Program-made: the position numbers and the translations under genes
Assembly (NCBI GenBank): GCA_023438065.1
Contig: JAEXRH010000012.1
Location: 806,001 to 870,000, forward strand
Length of the DNA: 64,000 bases
Origin: Spirochaetota bacterium
GTDB lineage: Bacteria > Spirochaetota > Spirochaetia > Treponematales > Treponemataceae
Reading direction: 5' to 3'
Notes under the pieces: generated by a model
Told to the model about the DNA's origin: nothing
Database searches by the model: none
Seen by the model: only the letters and a program-made list of their open reading frames with translations
Shown here: positions 1 through 8,212 of the stretch, piece by piece
Numbering within the stretch: the first letter of the stretch is position 1
Layout of the letters: each line of letters starts with the position of its first letter

Positions 1-277
1 CACCAAGATCACGAAGATCCACGCGCTCGAGGGCTTTTGCGCCGAGACCTCGGCCGCCATCGTCCTTCAGGTTACCGGCCATCTCGGCATACCAGTCTCG
101 ACGACGCACGTCATATCGGGATCGATCATGGGCGTCGGCGCCGTCGAGTCCGCGGCGAAGGTCCGATGGACCACCGCCCGAACCATCGTCTGGGCCTGGT
201 TCCTGACGGTTCCCGCGACCGCGCTCTGCGCGGCGGTGAGCTTCGCGGTCTTTCGCCTGTTCATGCACCTCGCCTGA
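1..277 (+). CDS. PiT-family inorganic phosphate permease, C-terminal part
   Basis: The reading frame is open from base 2 and ends at TGA 275-277, giving the last 91 residues of a membrane protein. The segment GIPVSTTHVISGSIMGVGA (about residues 35-53 of the fragment) is the signature half-repeat of PiT permeases, which carry phosphate with H+ or Na+ across the inner membrane. It is followed by a conserved W-rich helix (TIVWAWFLTVPATA) and a final membrane segment ending HLA. The N-terminal part lies outside the window, so its regulator or partner cannot be seen. A perfect 16-base palindrome at 310-325 follows the stop, without a T-run. Confidence 0.9.
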   Translation, partial: TKITKIHALEGFCAETSAAIVLQVTGHLGIPVSTTHVISGSIMGVGAVESAAKVRWTTARTIVWAWFLTVPATALCAAVSFAVFRLFMHLA

Positions 278-456
278 CCCCTCAGGCGCGAGCCATCCGT
301 CCTGCCGTCCGTCGCGATCGCGACGCGGCATCGGGCGGTTCGGGCCGCTTCCGCGACCCCTGCGGATAGTCCGGTAAATATTTCCGAAATTCCATGTTTT
401 CCCCCTTTGTCGCGTGCTATACAGTAAAGGCATATTCACGCGCAAGGGGTAATTCC

Positions 457-1251
457 ATGAAAAAGACAACGGCAATCATTCTCGCCGCCGCGGCGATCCT
501 CGCGGCCGGCTGCGCCAAGGCAAAACCCGTCGAGAGCGCCGCCGCGCAAAAACCGGAGCCGGTCCTTCCGCTCGCGGAGAATACCACCGGCAAGACCCTC
601 ATCCAGACCGTGTCGGGCAGCTCGGCCTATCCCCTCAACTCGTACGTCATCACCTCGAGCAAGGGCGAAACCGTCGTCGTCGACCCGACGGAAATGCCGC
701 CGCGCTCGCTCGTCGAGCTCAATCCCGCGCTCATCGCGTCCACGCACGGCCACATGGACCACGTCGACATGAAGTATACCGACTCGTACTCGTGCCCGAA
801 GATTTCGTATTTCGAGACCGACATGAAGACGCGCGACTTCCACGTGTACTCGATCCTTTCGGGCCATAACGGGAACACGCCCGGCAGGAGCAACGTCATC
901 GTGGTGTTCGAGGTAGACGGCCTCAGGATCGCGCATCTCGGGGACCTCGGCCAGGATTCGTTCACCAAGGAGCAGCTCAAGGCGCTCGGCAAGATCGACA
1001 TCGCCTTCATGCAGTTCGTCAACTCCTATTCGTCGATGACCCTCGAGAACAAGAAGGGGTTCAATCTCATGGACGAGCTCAAACCCACGGTGATCATCCC
1101 GACCCATTTCATCGATCAGGCGTTGCCCGTATTCAACGAAAAGTACGGCGATATCGCCGAGTACACGAACGCCCTTTCGGTCTCGCGCGCGGACCTTCCC
1201 GCGAAGCCCATGACGATGTGGAGGATACTCAATACGCATCGCTATCTCTAA
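457..1251 (+). CDS. Metallo-beta-lactamase-fold hydrolase, predicted lipoprotein
   Basis: This is a 264-residue protein. The start at 457 is chosen over an in-frame ATG at 394 because it follows AAGGGG at 444-449 and opens a lipoprotein signal peptide with lipobox LAAGC (Cys19). The mature part has the metallo-beta-lactamase motif H-G-H-M-D-H (H97, H99, D101, H102), then HLGDLG and a late IPTHF, as in UlaG-like Zn-dependent hydrolases. The substrate cannot be inferred. It probably acts at the periplasmic face of a membrane. The gene stands alone, followed by the palindromic element at 1265-1443, which could act as its terminator. Confidence 0.8.
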   Translation: MKKTTAIILAAAAILAAGCAKAKPVESAAAQKPEPVLPLAENTTGKTLIQTVSGSSAYPLNSYVITSSKGETVVVDPTEMPPRSLVELNPALIASTHGHMDHVDMKYTDSYSCPKISYFETDMKTRDFHVYSILSGHNGNTPGRSNVIVVFEVDGLRIAHLGDLGQDSFTKEQLKALGKIDIAFMQFVNSYSSMTLENKKGFNLMDELKPTVIIPTHFIDQALPVFNEKYGDIAEYTNALSVSRADLPAKPMTMWRILNTHRYL

Positions 1252-1264
1252 GGGGAAGCGGCAT

Positions 1265-1443
1265 GAAGTCCCGCGCCGGCCGATGACGGTAATCGGCGGG
1301 GCCTGGGAAAAACGAACCCGTCGCTTGGTCCTCCGAGAAACCGCGATGCGGTTTCTCGTGCGGAATCGCTCCGGTCCGTTTTCCCCGGCATCCCGCCGGA
1401 TTCGTTCGCTCATGGCCGGCGCGGGACTTCCACGTCTTTTTTT
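1265..1443 (+). repeat. Large nested palindrome with trailing T-run
   Basis: Nearly the whole intergenic region after the metallo-hydrolase folds on itself. The outer arms 1265-1281 and 1414-1430 are a perfect 17-bp inverted repeat. Inside are a 7-bp pairing (CGGCGGG with CCCGCCG) and a near-match GGGAAAAACG/CGTTTTCCC. At the centre is a perfect 11-bp hairpin with a 3-base loop (1334-1344 with 1348-1358). A T-run follows at about 1436-1443. It may be an oversized terminator, a structured RNA, or a palindromic mobile remnant. The rest of the gap to 1562 shows nothing I can name. Confidence 0.6.
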
Positions 1444-1562
1444 ATAACCACCGACATATCCTGATACAGTTACGCGGCTCCCCCTCGCTCCGTCCTCCTC
1501 GGGGAGGCCTCCGCTACCCCCACTTTGAAGAGAAGAAATAAGATCGGCAGCGAAAGGGACAA

Positions 1563-1580
1563 ACCCCGAGATAACGGGGT
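1563..1580 (-). terminator. Candidate terminator of the ABC exporter operon
   Basis: A 6-bp GC hairpin (ACCCCG/CGGGGT, 6-base loop) lies 14 bases past the stop codon of the last permease gene. On the minus strand it is followed only by TTTGTCCC, so it is a weak intrinsic terminator. Confidence 0.35.
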
Positions 1581-1593
1581 CTTATCCCGAGGG

Positions 1594-2391
1594 TCAGCTT
1601 CCCGTGCCGCCCCAGGATTCCATGCCTTTTTTCCAGACGAGGCGCGCGAGGGCGAAGAGGGCGACGCCGATGACGGGTGAGGCGAAGGCGGTCCAGTCGA
1701 CCGTGCCGGGCCTCAGGAAAAACTGCGCGGGATAGAAGGCGACGAATCCCATGGGAAGAATCCAGGTAAACACGAACTTGAAGGCGGTGTTGTAGATGTC
1801 CATCGGGTAGCGGGTGTTGTCGCGAATCCCGTTCACGAACGAGATCACCGAGAAGGAGTCGGTCACCCAAAACGCGGTCGACGCCGCGATGAGCATGAGC
1901 GAGGAGATGACCGCGGCCGAGCCGAAAAGGAGCGCGACGAGAAGCGCGACGCGGGAAGGCGACCACGCGACGCCGAGCGCATGCGACGACCACGCGAAAA
2001 GCGCTATGGAGAACGGTATCTGGCCGAGCCCCTTCATGTCGATGAGCTCGCTCAGGTAATAAAAGAGGCTGTCGATCGGCCTGAAATAGTACTTGATGAA
2101 GGTCCCCTGCCTGACGTGCATCCTGAGCGACCAGATATGCTCGAAGCAGATCTGCAAGGGCGTTTGGGCCATGAGCGAGAACGAGTAGATGAAGATGAGC
2201 TCGGTGAAGGACCATCCCGCGAGCGAGGGCATGTTCGTCATGAGCACCCAAAGGCTCGCGATGCCCGCGGAATAGTAGACGAGCATGCCGAAGCTCGACA
2301 TGACAAAGTCGAAACGGTACTGCATGCGCGTCTTCACGTACGCGGACACGAGCTTGACGTACAGGCCGCAATAAAAACCGAAGCGCTTCAT
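1594..2391 (-). CDS. ABC-2 exporter permease (second subunit)
   Basis: This is a 265-residue membrane protein with about six hydrophobic segments, matching in size and layout the ABC-2 permeases of the ABC2_membrane_6 type (from memory). The start at 2391 lies 2 bases after the stop of the upstream permease and opens with a short basic amphipathic N-terminus (MKRFGFYCGLYVKL). The longer frame continuing upstream is a shadow of the first permease. With its partner at 2394-3191 and the ATPase at 3188-4219 it should form one exporter with two non-identical membrane subunits. The substrate is unknown; relatives are annotated as lipid, drug or viologen exporters. Confidence 0.8.
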   Translation of the reverse strand: MKRFGFYCGLYVKLVSAYVKTRMQYRFDFVMSSFGMLVYYSAGIASLWVLMTNMPSLAGWSFTELIFIYSFSLMAQTPLQICFEHIWSLRMHVRQGTFIKYYFRPIDSLFYYLSELIDMKGLGQIPFSIALFAWSSHALGVAWSPSRVALLVALLFGSAAVISSLMLIAASTAFWVTDSFSVISFVNGIRDNTRYPMDIYNTAFKFVFTWILPMGFVAFYPAQFFLRPGTVDWTAFASPVIGVALFALARLVWKKGMESWGGTGS

Positions 2392-2393
2392 GG

Positions 2394-3191
2394 TCAGCCC
2401 CCGTTTACCGTGAGGTTCTTGAGCGAGAATTTGAAATACGCGCGCGCGACGACGTAGATGACGGCGAGCCACGCGACCTGCGCGAGCGCCCCGCGCGCCC
2501 ACAGGGCGACGTCGGCCTCGCCCGCGGTCAATATCGAAAGCGGCAGGTTGTACATGTACGCGAACGGGAGGAAGCGAAGGACGGCGGCGAACGCGTCCGG
2601 AAAGAAATTGAGGGGAACGAGCGCGCCCGAGAAAAAGAGGATCGAGAAATCCTTCGCGACGCTGATGCCCCATATCGACATCGTCCAGAACGATGTCGTC
2701 CCGACGATAAAGTCGAAGAGGAACGACAGGGCGCAGGAAAAGGCGAGCGTAAGGATGAAGAAGGGGACGTTCCACCCGATCGCGAGGTTCGCGTGAAAGA
2801 CGCCGAAGAGGATCACGAGGCTCGGGACGGTAATCGTGACGAAGCTGCCGGCCATCGTGCCCACCGCGTTGAGGAAGACGTAGCGCATGTAGCCGACGGG
2901 CTTGAAGAAGGACATGACGATGTCACCGCTCCTGATCTGGTTGCAGATGTCCCAGTCGGTCCACGTCCTCATGAGCACCGCGATGGCCGTGGCGAGCGAG
3001 ACGTAGAGAAAGGTTTGATCGAAGGTCATGCCGCGAATGGCCGCCGCGGGATTCGCGTGGAACACGGACTTCCAGAGAAAGTATTGGATCACGATGGTGA
3101 CCACGCTCGCGACGATCTGGAACGCGACGTGGAACCGGTAGACGAGCGAACTCTTGAGGTTGTTCGCGACGATCATGATACCCGCCCTCAT
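2394..3191 (-). CDS. ABC-2 exporter permease (first subunit)
   Basis: This is a 265-residue integral membrane protein, the same length as the following permease and clearly of the same family. The start MRAGIMIVANNLKSS at 3191 overlaps the ATPase stop by four bases (ATGA), the usual sign of translational coupling. The N-terminal stretch of the longer open frame is antisense or out-of-frame noise from the ATPase gene. Hydrophobic segments begin near residue 20 and continue to the C-terminus, with a charged loop around residues 60-75. It forms the exporter channel with the neighbouring permease, powered by the ATPase. The cargo cannot be deduced from context. Confidence 0.8.
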   Translation of the reverse strand: MRAGIMIVANNLKSSLVYRFHVAFQIVASVVTIVIQYFLWKSVFHANPAAAIRGMTFDQTFLYVSLATAIAVLMRTWTDWDICNQIRSGDIVMSFFKPVGYMRYVFLNAVGTMAGSFVTITVPSLVILFGVFHANLAIGWNVPFFILTLAFSCALSFLFDFIVGTTSFWTMSIWGISVAKDFSILFFSGALVPLNFFPDAFAAVLRFLPFAYMYNLPLSILTAGEADVALWARGALAQVAWLAVIYVVARAYFKFSLKNLTVNGG

Positions 3192-4219
3192 TTGAGCGCC
3201 CCCGAGTACACCTTCTCGATGACTGACTCGGTGCTTATCTCCTCGATCTTGACGTCCTTGACCGGGAGGGTGTTGAGCGCCCAGGCCAGCGTCTCTGAAA
3301 GGTTTGCCTTGTCCTGATCGATCGTGATGTCGTACCAGTGGGTATCCGCCCGCGACATGTCGACCTTCGCCCCTTCGAAGGCGACGCACGCCTTCGGGAG
3401 AAGCGCCGCCATGGTCTCGCCCTCCCCTTCGCGGCAGAGAAGCCTCACGGTGCGGTAGCTCCCGAAGAGCCGGTTGAACCGCTCGGTCTCGCCGTCGTAG
3501 ATGACGCGTCCCTTGTCGATCATGATGATGCGCCTGCACAGGGCCTCGACGTCGCCGATATCGTGGGTCGTCAGGAGTATCGTGGTTTTCCTCTCGGCGT
3601 TGAGCGACCTGAGGAGCGTCCTGATCTGGCTCTTGACCGCGACGTCGAGGCCGATCGTCGGCTCGTCGAGGAAGATGATCGCCGGATCGTGCAGGAAGCT
3701 CGCGACGATGTCGCAGAGCATCCGTTGCCCGAGGGAGAGGCTCCTAACCTGCTGGGGATAGAGTTCCTTGAGGTTGACGAGTTCCTCGAAGCGCGCGAGG
3801 TTTCTCCGGTACGCCTCGTCGGGAATGCCGTAAATCTCCTTGATCAGCCTGAAGGATTCGCGGACGGGCAGTTCCCACCACAATTGCGTGCGCTGGCCGA
3901 ACACGACGCCGATGCCGCGCACGAAGCGCACCCGGTCGCGAAGGGGATTCACCCCGTTCACCGCGATCGTTCCCGACGATGGATGGAGAACCCCGGTCAT
4001 CATCTTGATCGCGGTCGATTTTCCCGCGCCGTTCGGCCCGAGAAACCCGACGATCTCGCCGCGACCGATATCGAGGCTGATCCCGTCGACCGCGCGCACG
4101 ACGCGATAGTCCCGCGAGAAAAGATCGAGAAAAGCCCCGCCGAGGCCCTCTCTCCGGTTCAGCACCCTGAAATGCTTCTTGACGTTCTCGAATTTGATGA
4201 GGCTTTCCGAGATTTCCAT
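3188..4219 (-). CDS. ABC exporter ATP-binding protein
   Basis: This 343-residue ABC ATPase has Walker A GPNGAGKST at residues 61-69, signature LSLGQRM (an LSxGQ variant with Leu for the first Gly), Walker B IIFLDEPTIGLD and H-loop TTHD. The first 45 residues form the extended N-terminus typical of ABC-2 systems (ENVKKHFRV, then LGGAFLDLFSR). A roughly 100-residue C-terminal domain follows the core. GGAG lies 7 bases before the ATG. It is first in a three-gene operon with two permeases, joined by an ATGA overlap. The AT-rich stretch at 4290-4320 upstream probably holds the promoter, but I could not fix the boxes. Confidence 0.88.
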   Translation of the reverse strand: MEISESLIKFENVKKHFRVLNRREGLGGAFLDLFSRDYRVVRAVDGISLDIGRGEIVGFLGPNGAGKSTAIKMMTGVLHPSSGTIAVNGVNPLRDRVRFVRGIGVVFGQRTQLWWELPVRESFRLIKEIYGIPDEAYRRNLARFEELVNLKELYPQQVRSLSLGQRMLCDIVASFLHDPAIIFLDEPTIGLDVAVKSQIRTLLRSLNAERKTTILLTTHDIGDVEALCRRIIMIDKGRVIYDGETERFNRLFGSYRTVRLLCREGEGETMAALLPKACVAFEGAKVDMSRADTHWYDITIDQDKANLSETLAWALNTLPVKDVKIEEISTESVIEKVYSGALK

Positions 4220-4354
4220 TTTTTGACTCCGGTCCCTGAGGACGCTTTTCGATACTCGACCCGTCGTTCCCGCCGATACGGGAAGGGGATGATTCTTATT
4301 TATATATATATCTCAAGCATGTTTGTGTATAGTGCCCGAAACTTCGTTGTGAAT

Positions 4355-4429
4355 CCCCCCAGATATTTCAACAAAAAAAACGTCCGGCCTAAGCCGGACG
4401 TTTCATGTGTATCGGGCAGGGGGGAATTG
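4355..4429. repeat. Upstream copy of a 75-bp duplication (tRNA-Pro 3' end plus terminator)
   Basis: This block matches 4541-4615 at a shift of 186 bases with one mismatch (T at 4364, A at 4550). It carries the last 17 bases of tRNA-Pro (4413-4429) and the complete terminator hairpin, but not the rest of the tRNA. The 111 bases between the copies hold two perfect hairpins: GTGGAC/GTCCAC at 4440-4456 and GGCGCCAT/ATGGCGCC at 4485-4502. Confidence 0.85.
4373..4404 (-). terminator. Duplicated tRNA-Pro terminator (second in the read-through path)
   Basis: A 9-bp hairpin ACGTCCGGC/GCCGGACGT with a 4-base loop, followed by eight T on the minus strand. It is identical to the terminator at 4559-4590. 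Confidence 0.85.
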
Positions 4430-4540
4430 CCTTCCAGTCGTGGACTTCCTGTCCACTCCTTTCAGGCCGCGCTCGGAAGCTGTCGGCGCCATCCATGGCG
4501 CCTTTCCCTCCCTTCGGTCGGCGCTTCCTCACGTTCAATT

Positions 4541-4615
4541 CCCCCCAGAAATTTCAACAAAAAAAACGTCCGGCCTAAGCCGGACGTTTCATGTGTATCG
4601 GGCAGGGGGGAATTG
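4541..4615. repeat. Downstream copy of the 75-bp duplication, overlapping tRNA-Pro
   Basis: This copy includes the 3' end of the intact tRNA-Pro and its terminator. A 14-bp perfect inverted repeat flanks the block: bases 4533-4546 (GTTCAATTCCCCCC) and 4605-4618, the latter being part of the tRNA T-arm. The T-arm sequence is therefore present in both orientations. Confidence 0.85.
4559..4590 (-). terminator. Intrinsic terminator of tRNA-Pro
   Basis: A 9-bp GC-rich hairpin with a 4-base loop and eight T, starting 8 bases past the end of the tRNA on the minus strand. Confidence 0.92.
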
Positions 4616-4669
4616 AACCCCCGGCCTCTTGGTCCCGAACCAAGCGCGCTACCCCTGCGCTACTGCCCG
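4598..4669 (-). tRNA. tRNA-Pro (anticodon CGG)
   Basis: The minus strand folds as a full cloverleaf: acceptor CGGGCAG/CTGCCCG, anticodon stem CTTGG/CCAAG with loop TTCGGGA (anticodon CGG, reads CCG, G37 as usual for proline), T-arm with GTTCAATTC, discriminator A73, and no encoded CCA. A perfect 8-bp hairpin with a GCAA loop (GGTCTTCC/GGAAGACC) lies just upstream of the 5' end at about 4674-4693 and may help processing. Confidence 0.95.
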
Positions 4670-4787
4670 TAAAGGGTCTTCCTTGCGGAAGACCATCTAT
4701 GTCATCAGGATCCGGTTATTGGTGCCGCTTCAAGGATCCTGCTGCGGCCGAACCATCGCGAAAGCATCGGTTCGTAACGTTTCAATG

Positions 4788-4817
4788 AAAAAGCCCGTCT
4801 GTAACCAGACGGGCTTT
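4788..4817 (-). terminator. Intrinsic terminator of tRNA-Asp
   Basis: A hairpin AGCCCGTCTG/CAGACGGGCT with a 4-base loop and a short T-run, immediately after the tRNA 3' end on the minus strand. Confidence 0.92.
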
Positions 4818-4819
4818 AG

Positions 4820-4894
4820 CGGGAGCGACGGGGCTTGAACCCGCGATCTCCGGCTTGACAGGCCGGCGCGATAAACCAGCTTCGCTACGCCCCC
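4820..4894 (-). tRNA. tRNA-Asp (anticodon GTC)
   Basis: Minus-strand cloverleaf: acceptor GGGGGCG/CGCTCCC, D-stem GCGA/TCGC, anticodon stem CCGGC/GCCGG with loop CTGTCAA (anticodon GTC), a normal T-arm, and discriminator G73 as expected for aspartate. CCA is not encoded. Confidence 0.95.
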
Positions 4895-4906
4895 GTGACG
4901 TTGATG

Positions 4907-4935
4907 ACTATAATTGAGTATCGAAAAAGTGTCAA
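4907..4935 (-). promoter_or_regulatory. Sigma-70-type promoter of tRNA-Asp
   Basis: TTGACA, 17-base spacer, TATAGT on the minus strand, placing transcription start about 6 bases before the tRNA 5' end. Confidence 0.8.
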
Positions 4936-4980
4936 TATGACTATGCTAAAAAAAGCGACGAATTCCGCCACGAGCCCGCG

Positions 4981-5009
4981 TTGACACGGACTATCCCGCA
5001 TGATATCCT
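4981..5009 (+). promoter_or_regulatory. Promoter of the PpiD-like gene
   Basis: TTGACA, 17-base spacer, TATCCT. The predicted start leaves a leader of about 33 bases with AGGAAG before the ATG at 5049. Confidence 0.75.
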
Positions 5010-5048
5010 GTTTCCTACTATATTGCCTTCAAAAAGGAAGTTATTTCT

Positions 5049-6524
5049 ATGACCGGTAGAAACAATGTGCTTTGGTTCGGAGCTGTTTTCATACTTCTCC
5101 TGTCCGTCGTGACCTTCGTATACGTACCGACCAGCAGGCGGACTTTTGACGGCCACGACAACATCACCTTTGGCGAATGGAACGGTAAGCCGATCGAGTA
5201 CGTTCAGGACAGTTTCTTCGTCCGCCAGCTCCAGGCCATTTCCGCGCAGATGGAACAGCAGGGGCAGCAGATCGATCAATACAATAATTTTCAGATCATG
5301 AAGCAGGCCTACGATTCCACCGTCGTCCGCCTCGCGATCCTCGACGATCTCAAGAAAGCCGGATACTCGGTTCCCCTGAGCCTCGTGAACAAGGAACTCG
5401 TTTCGTACTACCTCGACGAGAACGGGAAGTATTCGACCAAGATTTTCAACGAGACTCCCGAGTCGACCCGCGTGCTTCAGCGCGCGACCACGACCGAAGA
5501 GATGGCTGTCAGGCGTTACGCCGAGGACATGTTCGGCAACAACTCCGGTACCTATGGACTCAAGACGGGAACCAAGGAGATAGAGCTCGTCAAGACCATG
5601 TCCGGCCCCGAGCGCAGCTTCAGCTACGTCAGCTTCTCGACGGCCGACTATCCCGACAGCGAGTACGTCGCGTACGGAATAGCCAATGCGGCGCTTTTCG
5701 CGAGGCATGACCTTTCCATCATAAGCGTCGATACCGAGGCCGCCGCGAAGAAGGTAACCGATGCCCTCGCGAAAAAGACCATCACCTTCGACGACGCGGT
5801 AACTACCTACTCGACGAAATCCGGAGCGGACTCCACGGGCAAGCTTCTCAAATCGCTTCGCTTCGACCTGAACGCCCTCTTCGCCGACGCGAAGGACCTT
5901 GAGACCGTGCTTTCTCTCAAGCCCGGCGACGTCAGCCCCGCGCTGAAAACCGGTAAATCCTTCGCCGTCGTTCGCTGCAACGCGGCGCCTGTCGAGGCCG
6001 ATTTCGCGAATCCCGCCTCCATAGCGGACGTCAAGGACTATATGACCATCAACGAACGCGGCAAGATCGAGGATTATTTCGTCGCCAAGGCGAAAGACTT
6101 CTCCTCGGCGGCGCGCGTTTCGGGCTTTGACGCGGCAAGCAAGGCGCAGGGTCTTACCGTGAAAAGCACGACGCCCTTCGCGATCAACTTCGGAAACGCG
6201 AGCGTCATCTCGCCCGTTCCCGCGCAGACCAATCCCGAGCTTTCCGCCGCGGCGAAAAGCGAGACCTTCTTCAAGACCGCGTTCTCCCTCGCCCCCGACG
6301 CCGTCTCCGATCCCGTAATCCTCGGAACCAACGTCGTCGTGCTCAAGGTCAACGAGGAGAAGGCCGCGGACACGCAGATCAACGAGATGCTTCCCGTCTT
6401 CTATAATTACTATGCGGGTTCATGGTCTCAGGACACCTTCGCGGGCGCCATCCTCAAGGACAAGCGGCACGCGGACTCCTTCATGGAAACCTACCTCAAG
6501 TACTTCCTTCCCAAGCAAAGCTGA
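5049..6524 (+). CDS. Membrane-anchored SurA/PpiD-like peptidyl-prolyl isomerase or chaperone
   Basis: This 491-residue protein has one N-terminal membrane segment (about residues 8-26) and a large periplasmic part. Residues 40-110 resemble the SurA/PpiD N-terminal chaperone domain (GEWNGKPIEYVQDSFFVRQL...). A parvulin-like segment runs at about 240-310, with AKKTITFDDAVTTYSTKSG and LSLKPGDVSPALKTGKSFAVVRC. It probably folds outer-membrane proteins while anchored in the inner membrane. The start is set by AGGAAG 8 bases upstream. The Maf-type gene begins 2 bases after its stop, so the two are probably co-transcribed. Catalytic parvulin residues are not obvious, so isomerase activity is uncertain. 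Confidence 0.75.
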   Translation: MTGRNNVLWFGAVFILLLSVVTFVYVPTSRRTFDGHDNITFGEWNGKPIEYVQDSFFVRQLQAISAQMEQQGQQIDQYNNFQIMKQAYDSTVVRLAILDDLKKAGYSVPLSLVNKELVSYYLDENGKYSTKIFNETPESTRVLQRATTTEEMAVRRYAEDMFGNNSGTYGLKTGTKEIELVKTMSGPERSFSYVSFSTADYPDSEYVAYGIANAALFARHDLSIISVDTEAAAKKVTDALAKKTITFDDAVTTYSTKSGADSTGKLLKSLRFDLNALFADAKDLETVLSLKPGDVSPALKTGKSFAVVRCNAAPVEADFANPASIADVKDYMTINERGKIEDYFVAKAKDFSSAARVSGFDAASKAQGLTVKSTTPFAINFGNASVISPVPAQTNPELSAAAKSETFFKTAFSLAPDAVSDPVILGTNVVVLKVNEEKAADTQINEMLPVFYNYYAGSWSQDTFAGAILKDKRHADSFMETYLKYFLPKQS

Positions 6525-6526
6525 TC

Positions 6527-8167
6527 GTGACGACCGACGATACCGCGCGCGACGGGCCTTCACCGGCCCGGGCGCGTCCTTCGACGGTCGACACTCCCCG
6601 TGGACGTTCCGTCCTTTACCTCGACAGATATCTGTATTCGCGCTACGATCCCGAAAAGACGGCGCTTGAAGCCGTCAGGAACGTGCCCTTACGCGAGGGA
6701 ACCCTCGTGTTGTGCGTATCCCCGATTCTCGGCTACGGGCTCGACCTGCTTCTCTCCCGTCTTCCGGCCGAATCCTTCGTTCTCGCGGTCGAGGCGGACG
6801 AGAACCTCATGGCGCTCAGCGCCGCCTCCATTCCCCGGGAAATACTTTCGAACCCGTCTCTCCGGTACGTCAGAACGACCTCCGTCGCGCGAGCCCTCGA
6901 GACGGTCGACGCGCTTTCGCAAGGGCCTTTCAGGCGTTGCGTCCGGGTCGACCTTTCGGGCGGGGCCGCCCTGAACGAGCCGTTCTATCGCGCGCTTCAC
7001 GATTCGATAGACGATTACATCTCCCGCTATTGGAAGAATCGGCTCACGATCATGAAGCTCGGCCGCTCGTACGCGCGGAACTTTTTCTCGAATCTCGCCT
7101 CACTTCGGTCGTCGTATGCCATGCCGACGAAATCGGTCGGGCGAACCGTATTCGTGGCGGGCGCGGGCCCCTCGCTCGAGGAAACCATTTCCTTCGTCTC
7201 CGAGCGGAAAGCGTCGCTCTATGTACTGGCCGTCGACGCGGCGCTTCCCGCGCTCCGCGACGCGGGAATCACGCCGGACGCCATCGCGCTCGTCGAGTCG
7301 CAATTCTGGATCACCAGGGCATTCACCGGATTCAGCCGATCGGGAATCCCGGTCTTCGCCGACCTGACCGCGAACCCGACGGCGATCGCAGCGACGGGCG
7401 GTCCCGTCTCGTTTTTCTTCACCCCGTACGCGCGCGCGCGGTTCCTCGATCGTTTCGCGTCCCTTGGGGTCGCGATCCCCGAGCTTCCGCCTCTCGGCTC
7501 CGTCGGGCTCGCCGCCCTCGAGCTCGCGCTCGGCATATCATCGAGCGAAACGCCGATTCTTTTCGCCGGGCTCGATTTCTCGTGGGGATCGGGTTTCACC
7601 CATTGCCGCGGGGCGCCCTCAGCGCGCGAGGCACACGCTCAAACCACGCGACTGTCGACCTTGGAAGACGCCGCCTGGCGCGAACCCGACTTGATCTCGC
7701 ACGCGCGCGGAAAGGACGGGGCGATCGTCAGCACCGACCCCGCGCTCTCGGGTTACGCCGCGCTTTGCGTCGCGCGATTCGGCGGTGAAACGCGCCTTTT
7801 CGACCTCGGCTCGCGCGGCCTCGAGACCGGGTGCCCGCGAGTATCCCTCAAGGAAGCGGACGCCTTGATACGCGAGCGCGGCTCGGGTACCGAGTCTCCC
7901 CGTTTCCGGCTTTCGTTCGATGAGCCCATGGTTTCCGGATTCCTCGCTGAGGAGCGGGAACGCCTCCTCTCGGTTCGCGACATGCTCACCAGGGAGGAAC
8001 CCGCGGACAGCGTCCGCCTTCTCGGCGAGCTCGCCGAACGCGATTATCTTTTCCTTCATTTCCCCGACGGATATCGCGGCGTTGACGCGTCATCCGCGTT
8101 CCTGAAACGGGCGAGAATAGAGCTTGAGTATTTCCTTAAAACGCTTGAAAGGCCGCGCGCGTTCTAG
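6527..8167 (+). CDS. Maf-type / MptE-like (DUF115) protein
   Basis: This 546-residue protein is read from a GTG at 6527, two bases after the previous stop. The open frame extends further upstream inside the PpiD-like gene, but that part is a shadow. Residues around 205-260 carry the DUF115 core: VFVAGAGPSLEETI, then LYVLAVDAALPAL and GITPDAIALVES. Later blocks PILFAGLDFSWG and THCRG also match. The family includes motility accessory factors (flagellin pseudaminic/legionaminic glycosylation) and archaeal MptE. In flagellated bacteria the Maf role is the likelier one, but no flagellin or sugar genes are nearby. No strong Shine-Dalgarno precedes the GTG. Confidence 0.72.
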   Translation: MTTDDTARDGPSPARARPSTVDTPRGRSVLYLDRYLYSRYDPEKTALEAVRNVPLREGTLVLCVSPILGYGLDLLLSRLPAESFVLAVEADENLMALSAASIPREILSNPSLRYVRTTSVARALETVDALSQGPFRRCVRVDLSGGAALNEPFYRALHDSIDDYISRYWKNRLTIMKLGRSYARNFFSNLASLRSSYAMPTKSVGRTVFVAGAGPSLEETISFVSERKASLYVLAVDAALPALRDAGITPDAIALVESQFWITRAFTGFSRSGIPVFADLTANPTAIAATGGPVSFFFTPYARARFLDRFASLGVAIPELPPLGSVGLAALELALGISSSETPILFAGLDFSWGSGFTHCRGAPSAREAHAQTTRLSTLEDAAWREPDLISHARGKDGAIVSTDPALSGYAALCVARFGGETRLFDLGSRGLETGCPRVSLKEADALIRERGSGTESPRFRLSFDEPMVSGFLAEERERLLSVRDMLTREEPADSVRLLGELAERDYLFLHFPDGYRGVDASSAFLKRARIELEYFLKTLERPRAF

Positions 8168-8179
8168 CGCGCGCGATCG

Positions 8180-8199
8180 GGCGCGGAGCTGCCCGCGCC
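8180..8199. other. GC hairpin between convergent genes
   Basis: A 7-bp perfect hairpin GGCGCGG/CCGCGCC sits between the convergent ends of the Maf-type gene and lepA. It has no T-run on either strand, so termination here is only a guess. Confidence 0.3.
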
Positions 8200-8212
8200 G
8201 GAGGGAGAGGGA

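Noticed and set aside
4355..4618. Insertion sequence at tRNA-Pro
   Set aside because: No transposase frame and no target duplication other than the tRNA-derived block.
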